Under the pieces are notes generated by a model. The model had not been told where the DNA came from. It saw nothing but the letters and a program-made list of their open reading frames with translations, and made no database searches. A stretch of DNA of 64,000 bases from Methanocrinis alkalitolerans. GTDB taxonomy: Archaea > Halobacteriota > Methanosarcinia > Methanotrichales > Methanotrichaceae. The translations under genes were made by a program, and so were the position numbers. The stretch spans positions 1 through 64,000 of the forward strand of contig NZ_JARFPL010000009.1 in assembly GCF_029167205.1 (NCBI RefSeq). The letters are read 5' to 3'. The first letter of the stretch is position 1. Every line of letters starts with the position of its first letter. Of the stretch, positions 50,964-59,997 are shown in pieces.

Positions 50964-51431
50964 TCAGAGATAGTCCTCGATCCCCTTCAGGTCGTCGAGG
51001 TCCTTTCTCTCCATCGAAGATTCGATTATGACCTTCTCCCGGATGGTTATGGGCGCCCCCGAGCGGAGGGCGAGGGCCATGCCGTCGCTGGGCCTGGCGT
51101 CCACCTCCCTCTCTACGGAGTCGATGGATACCGAGAGGCGGGCGTAATAGACGCCACCGTCGAGGTCGTCGATGAGAACCCCCCCGATCCTCGCCCCCAG
51201 GCTCTCCAGGGTGGAGACGAAGAGATCATGGGTGGTGGGGCGGGGGGAGACCTGCCCTGATAGGGCCTGGTGTATAGAGATCGCCTCTGCGAGGCCCACG
51301 AAGACCGGAACGAGCCTCGAAGCCTCGTCCTCCAGAAGGACGACTGGGGCGACCATGTCGCCCCCAGCGTGGACGGCGTAGACGCCCTTCACCTTGACCA
51401 TCAGGGGAGGCGAGAGCACTTCTTCATCCAT
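50964..51431 (-). CDS. Bifunctional nuclease (BFN/DUF151) family protein
   Basis: The 155-aa protein fits DUF151: VKVKGVYAV at the start, VVLLEDEASRLVPVFVGLAEA, HDLFVSTLESLGARI and VDARPSDGMALALRSGAPI. Plant and mycobacterial members have been reported as nucleases. In archaea the role is not fixed. It lies 33 bp downstream of ileS on the same strand, ahead of a T-run terminator. Confidence 0.85.
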   Translation of the reverse strand: MDEEVLSPPLMVKVKGVYAVHAGGDMVAPVVLLEDEASRLVPVFVGLAEAISIHQALSGQVSPRPTTHDLFVSTLESLGARIGGVLIDDLDGGVYYARLSVSIDSVEREVDARPSDGMALALRSGAPITIREKVIIESSMERKDLDDLKGIEDYL

Positions 51432-51464
51432 ACTACCACCAATGAATCTGATCTTATATATTTA

Positions 51465-54400
51465 TTATCCGCGGGAGATGCCTATCGCCATCTCCACATC
51501 TTCAACAGACCAGTCCTTGACGAGGGACCCTCCGACCTCCAGGGCGCAACCCATCTCAAGACGGATCGCCCGAACTTCGCCCGCTATGTGATCTTTCATC
51601 GCCTCGACGAGCTTCAAAACTCCATCGTCCTCCACCCTGACGGAGGCCTCGATCTTCTCCTCGACCCGGAGGTCCAGCTCCTTTCTCATGTCCTGGATCC
51701 TTCTCACGATCTCTCTCGCGTACCCTTCGGCCTTCAGCTCCTCGGTGAGGGTGATGTCGACGTAGACGTTCCCCCTGGAGAAGTCGGCTGCCACCAGGTT
51801 CTCGGGGATCTTCTCGATGAACTCCACCATATCGGGAGCGATGGCATAGGGTCCCAGGGAGCAGCCTGCGAGATCTATCGCCTCTTTCACCTTCGTCGGG
51901 TCCGCCTCTTTGATCGCCTGAATGACCTTCTGGGCCTCGCCCTTGAAGGCGGGTCCGATCTTCTTGGGGACGGGGTTTGTGGCGATCTCCATCGGCGGCT
52001 TTTCGCCGACGTTCATGACCGTCACCCTCTTGCAGTTGGTCTGGCTCTTGAGAACTCCCAGGAGATCTTCGAGATCCGGAATCTCCTTCGATGGGGAGAT
52101 CATCACCTCCGAGACCGGCCACCTCAGCTTGCGCCCTCCCTTCTGGCGGGCGTTGGATACCGCCTCCACCACCTCTCGCACCAGGGCCATCTCCTCTTCG
52201 AGTCCGGGGTCGATGAGGTCGTCGCGCGGCCTATGCCAGTCGCAGAGGTGGACCGACTCCGGTGCCCCAGGGTCGGTCCCCCTCACCAGGTTCTGGTAGA
52301 TCGTCTCCGCAGTGAAGGGGGCGAAGGGGGCGAGGACCTTCGCCAGGGTCGCCATCACCTCGAAGATGGCGGCGTAGGCGGCGAGCTTGTCGGGGTCGTC
52401 GGTCTCGATCCAGGTCCGGGGCCGGACGAGCTGGATGTACCACCGTGATAGGTCCTCCAGGACGAAGTCGGCGATGGCCCTGGTAGCCCTCTGGAGCTGG
52501 TAGGAACCCATGCTCGTCTCGACCTCGACGGCGAGGGTGTTCGCCCTGGAGAGGATCCACCGGTCCTCGGGCCTGAGGCCATTTCGGAATTTATCGAGGG
52601 GGGTCTTCGCCGGGTCGAAGCCGTCCAGGATCATGTAGGGGAGGGGGAAGCGATAGGCGTTCCAGAGGATGTTCAGCATCCTGTGGGTGTTCGCCACCTC
52701 CTCCCAGCTGAAGTGGATGTCCTCCCAGGGGGCGTTGGAGGATAGGACGTAGAGCCGGAGGGTGTCGGCCCCGTACTTCCCGACGACCTCTTCGGGGGAG
52801 ACGACGTTTCCTATGCTCTTGCTCATCTTCTTGCCTTTATCGTCCAGGGTGAAGCCGTGCATCAGGACGGACCTGTAAGGGGCGACGCCGAAGGAGACCA
52901 TGCTCGCCCCCAGCTGGGAGTAGAACCAGCCCCGGGTCTGGTCGTGCCCCTCGGTGATGAAGTCGGCGGGCCACCACTCTTTGATCTGATCTTTGTCCCT
53001 GGGGTAGTCGAGGGTCGCCCAGGAGGCGACGGCGCTGTCAAACCAGACGTCGAAGACGTCGGGGACCCGGCGCATAACGCCGCCGCAGGGGCATTTGAGG
53101 GTGACGAAGTCGACGGCGGGCCGGTGGAGGTCGGATACGACGGTGCCGCTCCGCTGGCTCAGCTCCTCCATGGAGCCCATCACCTCCATCTTTTCACATT
53201 CGGGGCAGATCCAGATGGGAAGCGGTATCCCCCAGTACCTCTGCCGGGAGATGCACCAGTCCCGGGCGCCGCTGACCCAGTCCCTGAACCGGGCGGACCC
53301 GGCCCAGTCGGGGTACCACTTCACCTTAGCGATCTCATCGAGCATATCGTCTCTGATCTCTGAGATCTTGAGGAACCACTGGGGGGTGGCGATGTAGATG
53401 ATGGGGGTCTTGCACCTCCAACAGTGGCCGTACCTGTGGACGATCTCGCCCTCGGCGAGGAGGAGGCCCCGGTCGGCGAGGTCCTCGTCCACCTCTCTAT
53501 TCGCCGCCCGGACGTACTTTCCGGCGTACTTCTCCCCCGCCTCTTTTGTATAGCGGCCGTCCTCGCCGACGGGGCAGAAGATGGCCATCCCCTCGGCGAC
53601 CCCCAGCTCGAAGTCCTCGAGGCCGTGGCCCGGGGCTATGTGAACCGACCCGGTATTCTCGGCGGTGACGAAGTCAGCGAGGTGGACGGTGTGCTCGATA
53701 TCTCTCTGGGCCGGGATCAGGTCGGCGAGGGGGTGCTGGTAACGGAGCCCCTCAAGCTGCGTCCCTGCGAACCTCTCCAGTACCTCATAATCTTTGTACC
53801 GCCCCTCCCGGAGGACATTTTCAACCAGGGGCGAAGCCATGATCAGGATCTCGGCCTCCTCGGGGTCGTCCTTCCACGCCCGGACCCGAGAGTACTCGAA
53901 GTCGGGGTGGACGGCTACGCCGACGTTGGCGGGGATCGTCCAGGGGGTCGTCGTCCAGATCATCATGAAGGTATTCTCTTCGCCAATGATCGGAAACTTG
54001 ACGTAGATGGAGGGGTCGGTCTCCTCCCAGTACTCCACCTCGGCGTCGGCGATGGCGGTCTCGCACCGGGGACACCAGTTGACGACCCGGAATCCCCGCT
54101 CCAGAAGGTTCCTCTCGTTCGCCCTCTTGAGGGTCCACCAGGCGGCCTCCAGGTACTCGTCCTTGAGGGTCATGTAGGGGTCCTCCCAGTTGAGCCAGGC
54201 CCCCAGGGTCCTGAACTGCTCGGTCATCTGGTCTTTCTGGCTGAGGGCGAACTCCTTGCACTTATCGATGAACCGGTCGACGCCGTAGGTCTCGATATCC
54301 TTCTTGCTCTTGAAGCCAAGGTGCTCTTCCACCTTCACCTCTATGGGAAGGCCGTGCATATCCCAGCCAGCCCTATCCTTGATCTCGAAGCCGTTCATCG

Positions 54401-54617
54401 AACGGTAGCGGAGGATGGAGTCCTTGATGATCTTGTTCCAGGCGGTCCCGAGGTGGATTCTCCCGGTGGTGTAGGGCGGCCCGTCGACGAAGAAGAACTT
54501 TCTGCCGCCGGTCCTCATCGTCCTGGCTAGGGCGTAGATGCCGCGGTCTTCCCAGAACTTCCGAACCCTTCCCTCTACCTCTTTTGCGTCGTATTGGCTT
54601 GCCACCTCAGAGATCAT
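51465..54617 (-). CDS. ileS: Isoleucyl-tRNA synthetase
   Basis: The 1050-aa class I synthetase charges tRNA-Ile. It shows the HIGH-type motif in PPYTTGRIHLGTAWNK, the editing-domain block TTTPWTIPANVGVAV, GWFYSQLGAS, and KMSKSIGNVVSP. The C-terminal anticodon domain and tail (CxxC-free) follow the archaeal/eukaryotic type. It is divergent from rfcS with about 110 bp between and cotranscribed with the BFN gene. Confidence 0.96.
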   Translation of the reverse strand: MISEVASQYDAKEVEGRVRKFWEDRGIYALARTMRTGGRKFFFVDGPPYTTGRIHLGTAWNKIIKDSILRYRSMNGFEIKDRAGWDMHGLPIEVKVEEHLGFKSKKDIETYGVDRFIDKCKEFALSQKDQMTEQFRTLGAWLNWEDPYMTLKDEYLEAAWWTLKRANERNLLERGFRVVNWCPRCETAIADAEVEYWEETDPSIYVKFPIIGEENTFMMIWTTTPWTIPANVGVAVHPDFEYSRVRAWKDDPEEAEILIMASPLVENVLREGRYKDYEVLERFAGTQLEGLRYQHPLADLIPAQRDIEHTVHLADFVTAENTGSVHIAPGHGLEDFELGVAEGMAIFCPVGEDGRYTKEAGEKYAGKYVRAANREVDEDLADRGLLLAEGEIVHRYGHCWRCKTPIIYIATPQWFLKISEIRDDMLDEIAKVKWYPDWAGSARFRDWVSGARDWCISRQRYWGIPLPIWICPECEKMEVMGSMEELSQRSGTVVSDLHRPAVDFVTLKCPCGGVMRRVPDVFDVWFDSAVASWATLDYPRDKDQIKEWWPADFITEGHDQTRGWFYSQLGASMVSFGVAPYRSVLMHGFTLDDKGKKMSKSIGNVVSPEEVVGKYGADTLRLYVLSSNAPWEDIHFSWEEVANTHRMLNILWNAYRFPLPYMILDGFDPAKTPLDKFRNGLRPEDRWILSRANTLAVEVETSMGSYQLQRATRAIADFVLEDLSRWYIQLVRPRTWIETDDPDKLAAYAAIFEVMATLAKVLAPFAPFTAETIYQNLVRGTDPGAPESVHLCDWHRPRDDLIDPGLEEEMALVREVVEAVSNARQKGGRKLRWPVSEVMISPSKEIPDLEDLLGVLKSQTNCKRVTVMNVGEKPPMEIATNPVPKKIGPAFKGEAQKVIQAIKEADPTKVKEAIDLAGCSLGPYAIAPDMVEFIEKIPENLVAADFSRGNVYVDITLTEELKAEGYAREIVRRIQDMRKELDLRVEEKIEASVRVEDDGVLKLVEAMKDHIAGEVRAIRLEMGCALEVGGSLVKDWSVEDVEMAIGISRG

Positions 54618-54727
54618 CCTAGTCCTCCAACAACGGGTAGGGCATTGATAACGTCCTATTTAGGCTTTGTCGGTTCTGTTTTCCGGCGTGGCGGGAAATT
54701 TGATATAGAGATAGGGGCCAGGTCGTC

Positions 54728-55717
54728 ATGAAGGAGGGATGCGGGATCAAAGAGGAGATCTGGATCGAGAAGTACAGGCCAGTGAGCCTGGAGGACGTGG
54801 TCGGCCAGGAGGAGATAGTCAAGAGGCTCAAATCCTACGTCAGGAGCCGAAACGTCCCCCACCTCCTCTTCTCGGGCCCCCCTGGCGTCGGCAAGACCGC
54901 CGCCGCCATCAGCATGGTGAGGGAGCTCTACGGCCAAGAGTGGCGGGGAAACTTCATCGAGCTTAACGCCAGCGACGAGCGGGGTATCGACGTCGTCCGC
55001 CACAAGGTCAAGGACTTCGCGCGGACGGCCCCCCTCGGCGGCGCCGAGTTCAAGGTGATATTCCTCGACGAGGCCGACGCCCTGACGAGCGACGCCCAGT
55101 CCGCCCTGCGGAGGACGATGGAAAGGTACAGCTCCATCTGCAGGTTCGTCCTATCCTGCAACTACTCCTCCAAGATCATCGAGCCGATCCAGTCGAGGTG
55201 CGCTGTCTATCGGTTTCGTTCTTTATCCGACGAGGCCGTCGGCGAGAGGATGAAGAAGATCGCAGAGGCGGAGGGGGTAGAGGTGACGGAAGGCGGGATG
55301 GGAGCGATAGTCTACGTCGCCAGGGGCGATATGAGAAAGGCGATCAACGCCCTCCAGGCGGCTTCCCTGATGGAGGGGACGGTGACGGAGGAGACGATCT
55401 ACCAGATCACCGCCACCGCCAGGCCCGAGGAGATCAGAGAGCTTCTGGCTGCGGCCTTAGCCGGGAAGTTCACCCAGGCCCGAAGCCTCCTCGACGACCT
55501 CCTCCTGGTCCAGGGGCTCTCGGGAGAGGATGTCATAATCCAGATCCACCGGCAGATGATGAGCCTCATGGACTCCGACGACCTCTCCGCCACCACGTCG
55601 GTGAGGCTGATGGACAGGATCGGAGAGATAGACTTCCGGATGACGGAAGGCGCCAACGAGCGAATCCAGCTGGAGGCTCTCCTCGCCTACTTCGCCCTGG
55701 CAGGCTCCGAGAGGTAG
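54728..55717 (+). CDS. rfcS: Replication factor C small subunit
   Basis: The 329-aa AAA+ protein is the small subunit of the clamp loader that puts PCNA on DNA. Motifs: IEKYRPVSLEDVVGQE (box II), Walker A SGPPGVGKTAAA, Walker B VIFLDEADALT, RFC box SRC in EPIQSRCAVYRF with the arginine finger region, and LSCNYSSKIIEPIQ sensor 1. Typical archaeal length. No intein. It is divergent from ileS; the VUT transporter gene begins 3 bp after its stop. Confidence 0.96.
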   Translation: MKEGCGIKEEIWIEKYRPVSLEDVVGQEEIVKRLKSYVRSRNVPHLLFSGPPGVGKTAAAISMVRELYGQEWRGNFIELNASDERGIDVVRHKVKDFARTAPLGGAEFKVIFLDEADALTSDAQSALRRTMERYSSICRFVLSCNYSSKIIEPIQSRCAVYRFRSLSDEAVGERMKKIAEAEGVEVTEGGMGAIVYVARGDMRKAINALQAASLMEGTVTEETIYQITATARPEEIRELLAAALAGKFTQARSLLDDLLLVQGLSGEDVIIQIHRQMMSLMDSDDLSATTSVRLMDRIGEIDFRMTEGANERIQLEALLAYFALAGSER

Positions 55718-55720
55718 GTC

Positions 55721-56407
55721 GTGGACCCCACCTCCGCCCTCTGGGCCGCAGCGACCCTGGCGACGGTGACCATCACCGCCATCTTAGCAGCGAGGTTCGG
55801 GGTCGAGATCGCCGTCGGAGTCTTCGCCTCCCTGACGGTCCTCGCCAACCTCCTGGCAGCAAAGACGATCGCCTTCGGCCCCTTCATCGCCCCGGCGGCG
55901 GTCCTCGTCTACGCCTCCACATTCCTCCTGACGGACATATTGAGCGAGCTCTTCGGAAAGGAGAAGGCGAGGCTCGCCGTCTGGACGGGGTTTCTCGCCA
56001 ACATGGTGATGCTCCTCTCGGTCCTGATCGCCGTACGGTGGTCTGCCTCTCCAGTCATGGACCCGGCGCTCGCCAGCTCCTTTGATGCCGTATTCGGGTT
56101 CGCTCCTCGCGTTATAGCCGCATCCATGATAGCCTATCTGGCGAGCCAGCATCACGACGTCTGGGCTTATGGCTTCTGGAAGGATAGGACAGGGGGCAGA
56201 CGCCTCTGGCTTCGGAACAACGCCTCGACGATGGCCTCCCAGGCGATCGATACCCTGATCTTCATCACCCTCGCCTTCTACGGCCTTGTACCAAACTCCG
56301 TCCTCCTCCAGATGATGGCAGGCCAGTACGTCATAAAGATCCTGATAGCCGCCCTGGACACCCCCTTCATCTACCTGGCCCTGGCGGCGGCCCGAAGGGC
56401 GGGGTGA
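55721..56407 (+). CDS. VUT/YhhQ-family queuosine-precursor-type transporter
   Basis: A 228-aa membrane protein with about six helices. The family marks are VFASLTVLANLLAAKTIAFG, VYASTFLLTDILSELFGKEKA, and the late QAIDTLIFITLAFYG, matching the YhhQ/QPTR uptake family for 7-deazaguanine precursors. In archaea such a carrier could feed the archaeosine pathway with preQ0 or a related base. Start is GTG, 3 bp after rfcS. Confidence 0.85.
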   Translation: MDPTSALWAAATLATVTITAILAARFGVEIAVGVFASLTVLANLLAAKTIAFGPFIAPAAVLVYASTFLLTDILSELFGKEKARLAVWTGFLANMVMLLSVLIAVRWSASPVMDPALASSFDAVFGFAPRVIAASMIAYLASQHHDVWAYGFWKDRTGGRRLWLRNNASTMASQAIDTLIFITLAFYGLVPNSVLLQMMAGQYVIKILIAALDTPFIYLALAAARRAG

Positions 56408-56516
56408 GGGCAGTTTCGGGAGGCGATCGATTCGCCGGATCTCGATGGCCAAAGACAGACCCCTTCGACCTCTTCGGCTCGATGGAGGAGAGAGGCGGAA
56501 TATCGGAGAAGACCGA

Positions 56517-56526
56517 AAGATATATC
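56517..56526 (+). promoter_or_regulatory. TATA-like element for the ferritin-like gene
   Basis: AAGATATATC lies 58-67 bp upstream of the ATG at 56584. Confidence 0.35.
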
Positions 56527-56583
56527 GCCAGTGCTGAAGCAGGGTTGGCCAGGAGATATCATCGGTTTCAGGAGGAAGAAGAT

Positions 56584-56889
56584 ATGCCCGAGTTTGCAAA
56601 CCCCTTTGCGGGCCTCGCCTGCGATAGAAAGCTCACCCCTGAGGAGCTGATCAGGGCGATCAGGTACATGGTCGCCGCCGAGTACGAGGCGGTCCAGCTC
56701 TACATGCAGCTGGCAGAGTCGACGGACGACGAGCTGGCGAGGGCCGTCCTCGTGGACATCGCCGACGAGGAGAGGGTCCACGCCGGAGAGTTTCTCCGGC
56801 TCTTGAAGGAGCTCGCCCCCGATGAGGAGGAGAAGTATCAGGAGGGGTATGAAGAGGTGGAGGAGATGATCGAGGAGCTGGAGGGCTAG
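56584..56889 (+). CDS. Short ferritin-like protein (encapsulin-cargo type)
   Basis: A 101-aa two-helix protein with the diiron-type pattern AAEYEAVQLYMQLAES and DIADEERVHAGEFLRLLKEL, then DEEEKYQEGYEEVEEM. The same unit is the N-terminal domain fused to encapsulin in Pyrococcus furiosus and occurs alone as encapsulin cargo elsewhere; two subunits make one four-helix iron site. No encapsulin gene is in the window. ATG at 56584 follows AGGAGGAAGA, a strong ribosome site; the longer open frame upstream is disregarded. Confidence 0.8.
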   Translation: MPEFANPFAGLACDRKLTPEELIRAIRYMVAAEYEAVQLYMQLAESTDDELARAVLVDIADEERVHAGEFLRLLKELAPDEEEKYQEGYEEVEEMIEELEG

Positions 56890-56900
56890 ATATCTCAGCC

Positions 56901-57401
56901 CTGAAAGGCCGCCGGATCAGTCCCCTCCGGGCCCTGGCGGCCTCTCTCCTTCTGGCCGTCCTTCTGGCAGGAGCCGGATGTCTCGATCGCGGCCCCATCG
57001 GAGACCTTCTCTCCTCAAAGGAAGGTCCCGAGCCTCAGGACGTCTCCGTCTCCGGGTTGGTGACGAAGGTCGTAGACGGTGACACCTTCGACGTCGAAGG
57101 GTTCGGAAGGGTGAGGCTCGCCGACGTCGACGCCCCCGAGATGGACACCCCGGCGGGTAAGGCGGCCAAGTTCTTCGCAGAGGCGTGGCTCCTGGGCGAG
57201 ATAGTCCATCTGGACGTAGACGACCTGGGGGTCAAAGACAGATACGGCAGGTGGGTCGCCGTCGCCTATATCGAAGATCCCGATACCGGCTCCCTCGTCA
57301 ACTTCAATCGCCTCCTCGTCTCTTCCGGCCACGCCGTGGTGAAGGACTTCCGGGACAACAAGTTCGATCCCGGGGATTGGGGTCCTGCCCTCCGCCGCTG
57401 A
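56901..57401 (+). CDS. Thermonuclease-like (SNase) lipoprotein, no canonical start codon
   Basis: The nuclease core (about 52-166) has VDGDTFDV, RLADVDAPEMDTP and DRYGRWVAVAYI, holding the Arg, Asp and Glu of staphylococcal nuclease. The same frame runs upstream through a clear lipoprotein leader: LKGRRISPLR, then a hydrophobic run ending LLAGAGC (Cys27). Yet between the upstream stop (56850) and the TTG at 57057 there is no ATG, GTG or TTG. The TTG would remove the leader and the first core residues. I therefore place the start at CTG 56901, 15 nt after GGAGGG; ATC at 56892 is another choice. The function is extracytoplasmic nucleic-acid cleavage. Confidence 0.68.
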   Translation: MKGRRISPLRALAASLLLAVLLAGAGCLDRGPIGDLLSSKEGPEPQDVSVSGLVTKVVDGDTFDVEGFGRVRLADVDAPEMDTPAGKAAKFFAEAWLLGEIVHLDVDDLGVKDRYGRWVAVAYIEDPDTGSLVNFNRLLVSSGHAVVKDFRDNKFDPGDWGPALRR

Positions 57402-57414
57402 AGGGGGCTTCGCA

Positions 57415-59097
57415 TCATTTCTGATCATCTTCTGGGATGGACTCCAGGTTCCTCCTCGCCCTTTGGGTGTATTGGTGGCCCGGACCCAAAAACTGGCCGA
57501 AGACCCGAAAAGCCAGCTTGAAGGACTCCCTCGCCCCCGCAAGGTCCCCCATTTCCAGGAGCGCCTCTCCCAGGTTGTTGATCCGGATGGCGGTCTTGAA
57601 GTGGTTCGGGCCGTAGGCGTCCATATCGATGGATAGAGCCCTCTCGAACTGAGCAACGGCCCCCGGAAGGTCGCCGAGGGACCGCAGGACCGTCCCCAGG
57701 TTGTTCGCCCTGATGGCGATCTTGAGCTGGTCGGGCTCATCTTGCGCCTCCTCGATGGCGATGGACCTCTCGAAGTGGGAGACGGCCCCCGAAAGGTCTC
57801 CGAGGACCCGCAGGACCGAACCGAGGTTGTTGAGGTCGGTGGCCACCTCCGGATGGTGAGGTCCCCATAACCTCTCGTCGACGGAGACGAGCCTCTCGAG
57901 GACGGACCTCGCCCCCGCAAGGTCGCCCCTCCGCTGGAGGTAGAGCCCCGCCTGGTTCAAGAGGAGGGATGCCTCCTCGGAGCCGCCTTCCAGATCCTCC
58001 AGCTTCCCGGTGGAGGCGAGGGCGTGGGGGAGGAGGCGGCCGCATTCTGGCCATCGAGAGAGGTCCTCCAGGCGGGCGCTGAAGGCCCCTCCCACTGCCC
58101 TGACCGTCTCCTCCGCCCAGGCCTTCCTCTCCTGGGCGTCGAGGCGGCCGAAGGCGAAGGCCTGGATGAGGGGGTGGACCGATATAGGGACTTTGTTACT
58201 CCTCAATAGCCCCCTCCTCTCGAGGGAGGCGAGCCCCAGGTCGACGGACCCTGGGAGGAGGGCCCCGGTCTCGATGAGGAGGTCGAATGGGAGGTCTTCA
58301 GCCGCCAGAAAGGAGGAGAGGCTGAGGATATCCGCCCCTTCCGCGGAGACCGCCCGGACCTGCTCCATCGATATATCAAGGGCGGCGGCCAGGGTTTCGG
58401 GATAGCCCGGTCCCGTCTTGCCCGAGATCTCGCCGAGGCGTCTCTCATAAAGGTCGACGTAACGGGATAGGGATATCCCCGTCCAGCTGATGTAGCCTGC
58501 TGCAACCTCCAGGGCGAGGGGGAAGCCCTCCAGCAGCTCCGCGAGCCTCATCGATGCAGCATGATCCCCCTGGCCCGTCCTTTTTAATAGAAAAGCGGCC
58601 GCCTCCGACGGTTCCAGAGGTCCTACTTCGATGGCGTCGGAGGCCCCGCTCCAGCCGCCTCTCCTGGATGATGTAATGATCGCGCAGCCGGATCCTGATC
58701 CCGTCGGTGGCAGGTACTCCTCCAGGGCCGAGGGGGAGGGGGCGTCGTCGAAGATCAAGAGCCATCGGCTGTTCTCATCGAGCCACGACCGGACGGCGCC
58801 TCCGAGATCGAGGAGGTCGGAGTCCTCCTGGTGGGGCATCCCCAGGGAGCGGGCGAAGGAGGCGAAGTCGAGGGCGAGGACGGTCTCGTTCCAGGACCTC
58901 ACCCAGAAGATGAAGTCGTATTCGGCTTTGTGGATCCTGGCGTACTCTTCGGCTGCAGCGCTCTTTCCCATACCGTCGGCGCCCATGAGGACGGCGGTTC
59001 CGCCTTCGACGAGGGCGGCCTTCAGTTCATAAAGGAGGGGCTCTCTGCCGGTGAAGGCGGGGTTACGGCTCTGTTGAAGGAAGAAGTCTATCATCAA
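57415..59097 (-). CDS. STAND ATPase with NB-ARC and TPR repeats
   Basis: The 560-aa protein has an NB-ARC module with RNPAFTGREPLLYELK, P-loop GADGMGKS (39-46), Walker B RWLLIFDDAPS, GSGCAIITSSRR (sensor 1) and the GLPL-like EGFPLALEVA. A winged-helix region follows, then TPR units at about 385-560 (VATDLNNLGSVLRVLGDLSG, IAIRANNLGTVLRSLGDLPG, TAIRINNLGEALLEMGDLAG). Such proteins act as ligand-triggered switches. No effector domain is seen at the N-terminus, so the effector may be separate. Archaeal members are common in methanogens; defence or regulation are both possible. Confidence 0.85.
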   Translation of the reverse strand: MMIDFFLQQSRNPAFTGREPLLYELKAALVEGGTAVLMGADGMGKSAAAEEYARIHKAEYDFIFWVRSWNETVLALDFASFARSLGMPHQEDSDLLDLGGAVRSWLDENSRWLLIFDDAPSPSALEEYLPPTGSGSGCAIITSSRRGGWSGASDAIEVGPLEPSEAAAFLLKRTGQGDHAASMRLAELLEGFPLALEVAAGYISWTGISLSRYVDLYERRLGEISGKTGPGYPETLAAALDISMEQVRAVSAEGADILSLSSFLAAEDLPFDLLIETGALLPGSVDLGLASLERRGLLRSNKVPISVHPLIQAFAFGRLDAQERKAWAEETVRAVGGAFSARLEDLSRWPECGRLLPHALASTGKLEDLEGGSEEASLLLNQAGLYLQRRGDLAGARSVLERLVSVDERLWGPHHPEVATDLNNLGSVLRVLGDLSGAVSHFERSIAIEEAQDEPDQLKIAIRANNLGTVLRSLGDLPGAVAQFERALSIDMDAYGPNHFKTAIRINNLGEALLEMGDLAGARESFKLAFRVFGQFLGPGHQYTQRARRNLESIPEDDQK

Positions 59098-59242
59098 AAT
59101 CTATTATCGGACCGCATCTATTAAACTCTGTCCCGTATCCGCCGATTCGATAGGTTCAAAACGAAACCTTCGATCAAAGACCAAAAATGGGCCGTGGGTC
59201 CGACCCCTCGATCCCGGCCGCGAGGTCGGACCCTCGAGCTCG

Positions 59243-59857
59243 TCAACGCGCCAGCTTCGATGCTATCTCCGCGACGTGCTTTCCCAGGAACCTCGCCCCG
59301 GCGAGCTCCGTCTCGCTCGGCGTCCTCTCCCCGGCCCTCCCGACGATGGTGGAGGCTCCGTAGGGCGACCCCCCCGCCACCTCGTCGATCCTCCTCTGGC
59401 TCTCGAAGGTGTAGGGGAGGCCGACGACGACCATCCCGAGATGGAGGAGGGTCGGGTGGAAGTTCAATATCGTCGACTCCTGGCCGCCGTGCTGGGACCC
59501 CGAGGAGACGAAGACCGACCCCGCCTTCCCCACCAGGGCGTTCCTCTTCCACTGGTCGCCGAGGGAGTCGAGGAAGATCCTCATCTGCCCCGCCATATTC
59601 CCCAGGTACGAGGGGGTTCCGAAGATGACGGCGTCGGCCTCTTCCAGCTCCCCGGGGGTGCAGAAGGGGACCGTCTCGAAGACCTTCGCCGCCTCTGCCA
59701 AAGCGCCCCTCCTCTTCAGCTCCGCCGCCGAAAGGGTCTCTGGGACCCGGCGGAGAGCCACATCGGCCCCCTCCACCCGGCGGGCTCCCTCTGCCACCGC
59801 CTCGGCGAGGCTATGGGTGTGGCCGTTCATGGTGTAGTAGACTACAAGTACCAACAA
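59243..59857 (-). CDS. wrbA: WrbA-like NAD(P)H:quinone oxidoreductase / flavodoxin-fold protein
   Basis: The 204-aa flavoprotein has the FMN phosphate loop YYTMNGHTHSLAEAVAEG, the flavin-binding FGTPSYLGNMAGQMR with LDSLGDQW, and the WrbA-specific SSGSQHGGQESTI and GGSPYGASTI. It should reduce quinone-like compounds by two electrons. The start is TTG at 59857 after GGAGGTAGAA. It stands alone. Confidence 0.9.
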   Translation of the reverse strand: MLVLVVYYTMNGHTHSLAEAVAEGARRVEGADVALRRVPETLSAAELKRRGALAEAAKVFETVPFCTPGELEEADAVIFGTPSYLGNMAGQMRIFLDSLGDQWKRNALVGKAGSVFVSSGSQHGGQESTILNFHPTLLHLGMVVVGLPYTFESQRRIDEVAGGSPYGASTIVGRAGERTPSETELAGARFLGKHVAEIASKLAR

Positions 59858-59997
59858 TCGATTCTACCTCCAGGCTATTCTACGGCTGCAAACTATTTCT
59901 AATTTGTTGGAGGAGGGGGGGGGGCGGAGCTGAAGAGGAGGAGCGCTTTGGCAGGTTTGGGAGCGAAGAGGTGGCGATAGATCCCTTCCCAAGAAGG

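Noticed and set aside
59913..59926. Run of consecutive Gs considered as a G-quadruplex or variable tract
   Set aside because: A single G run in a spacer without the spaced G-tracts needed for a stable quadruplex, and no gene start depends on it.
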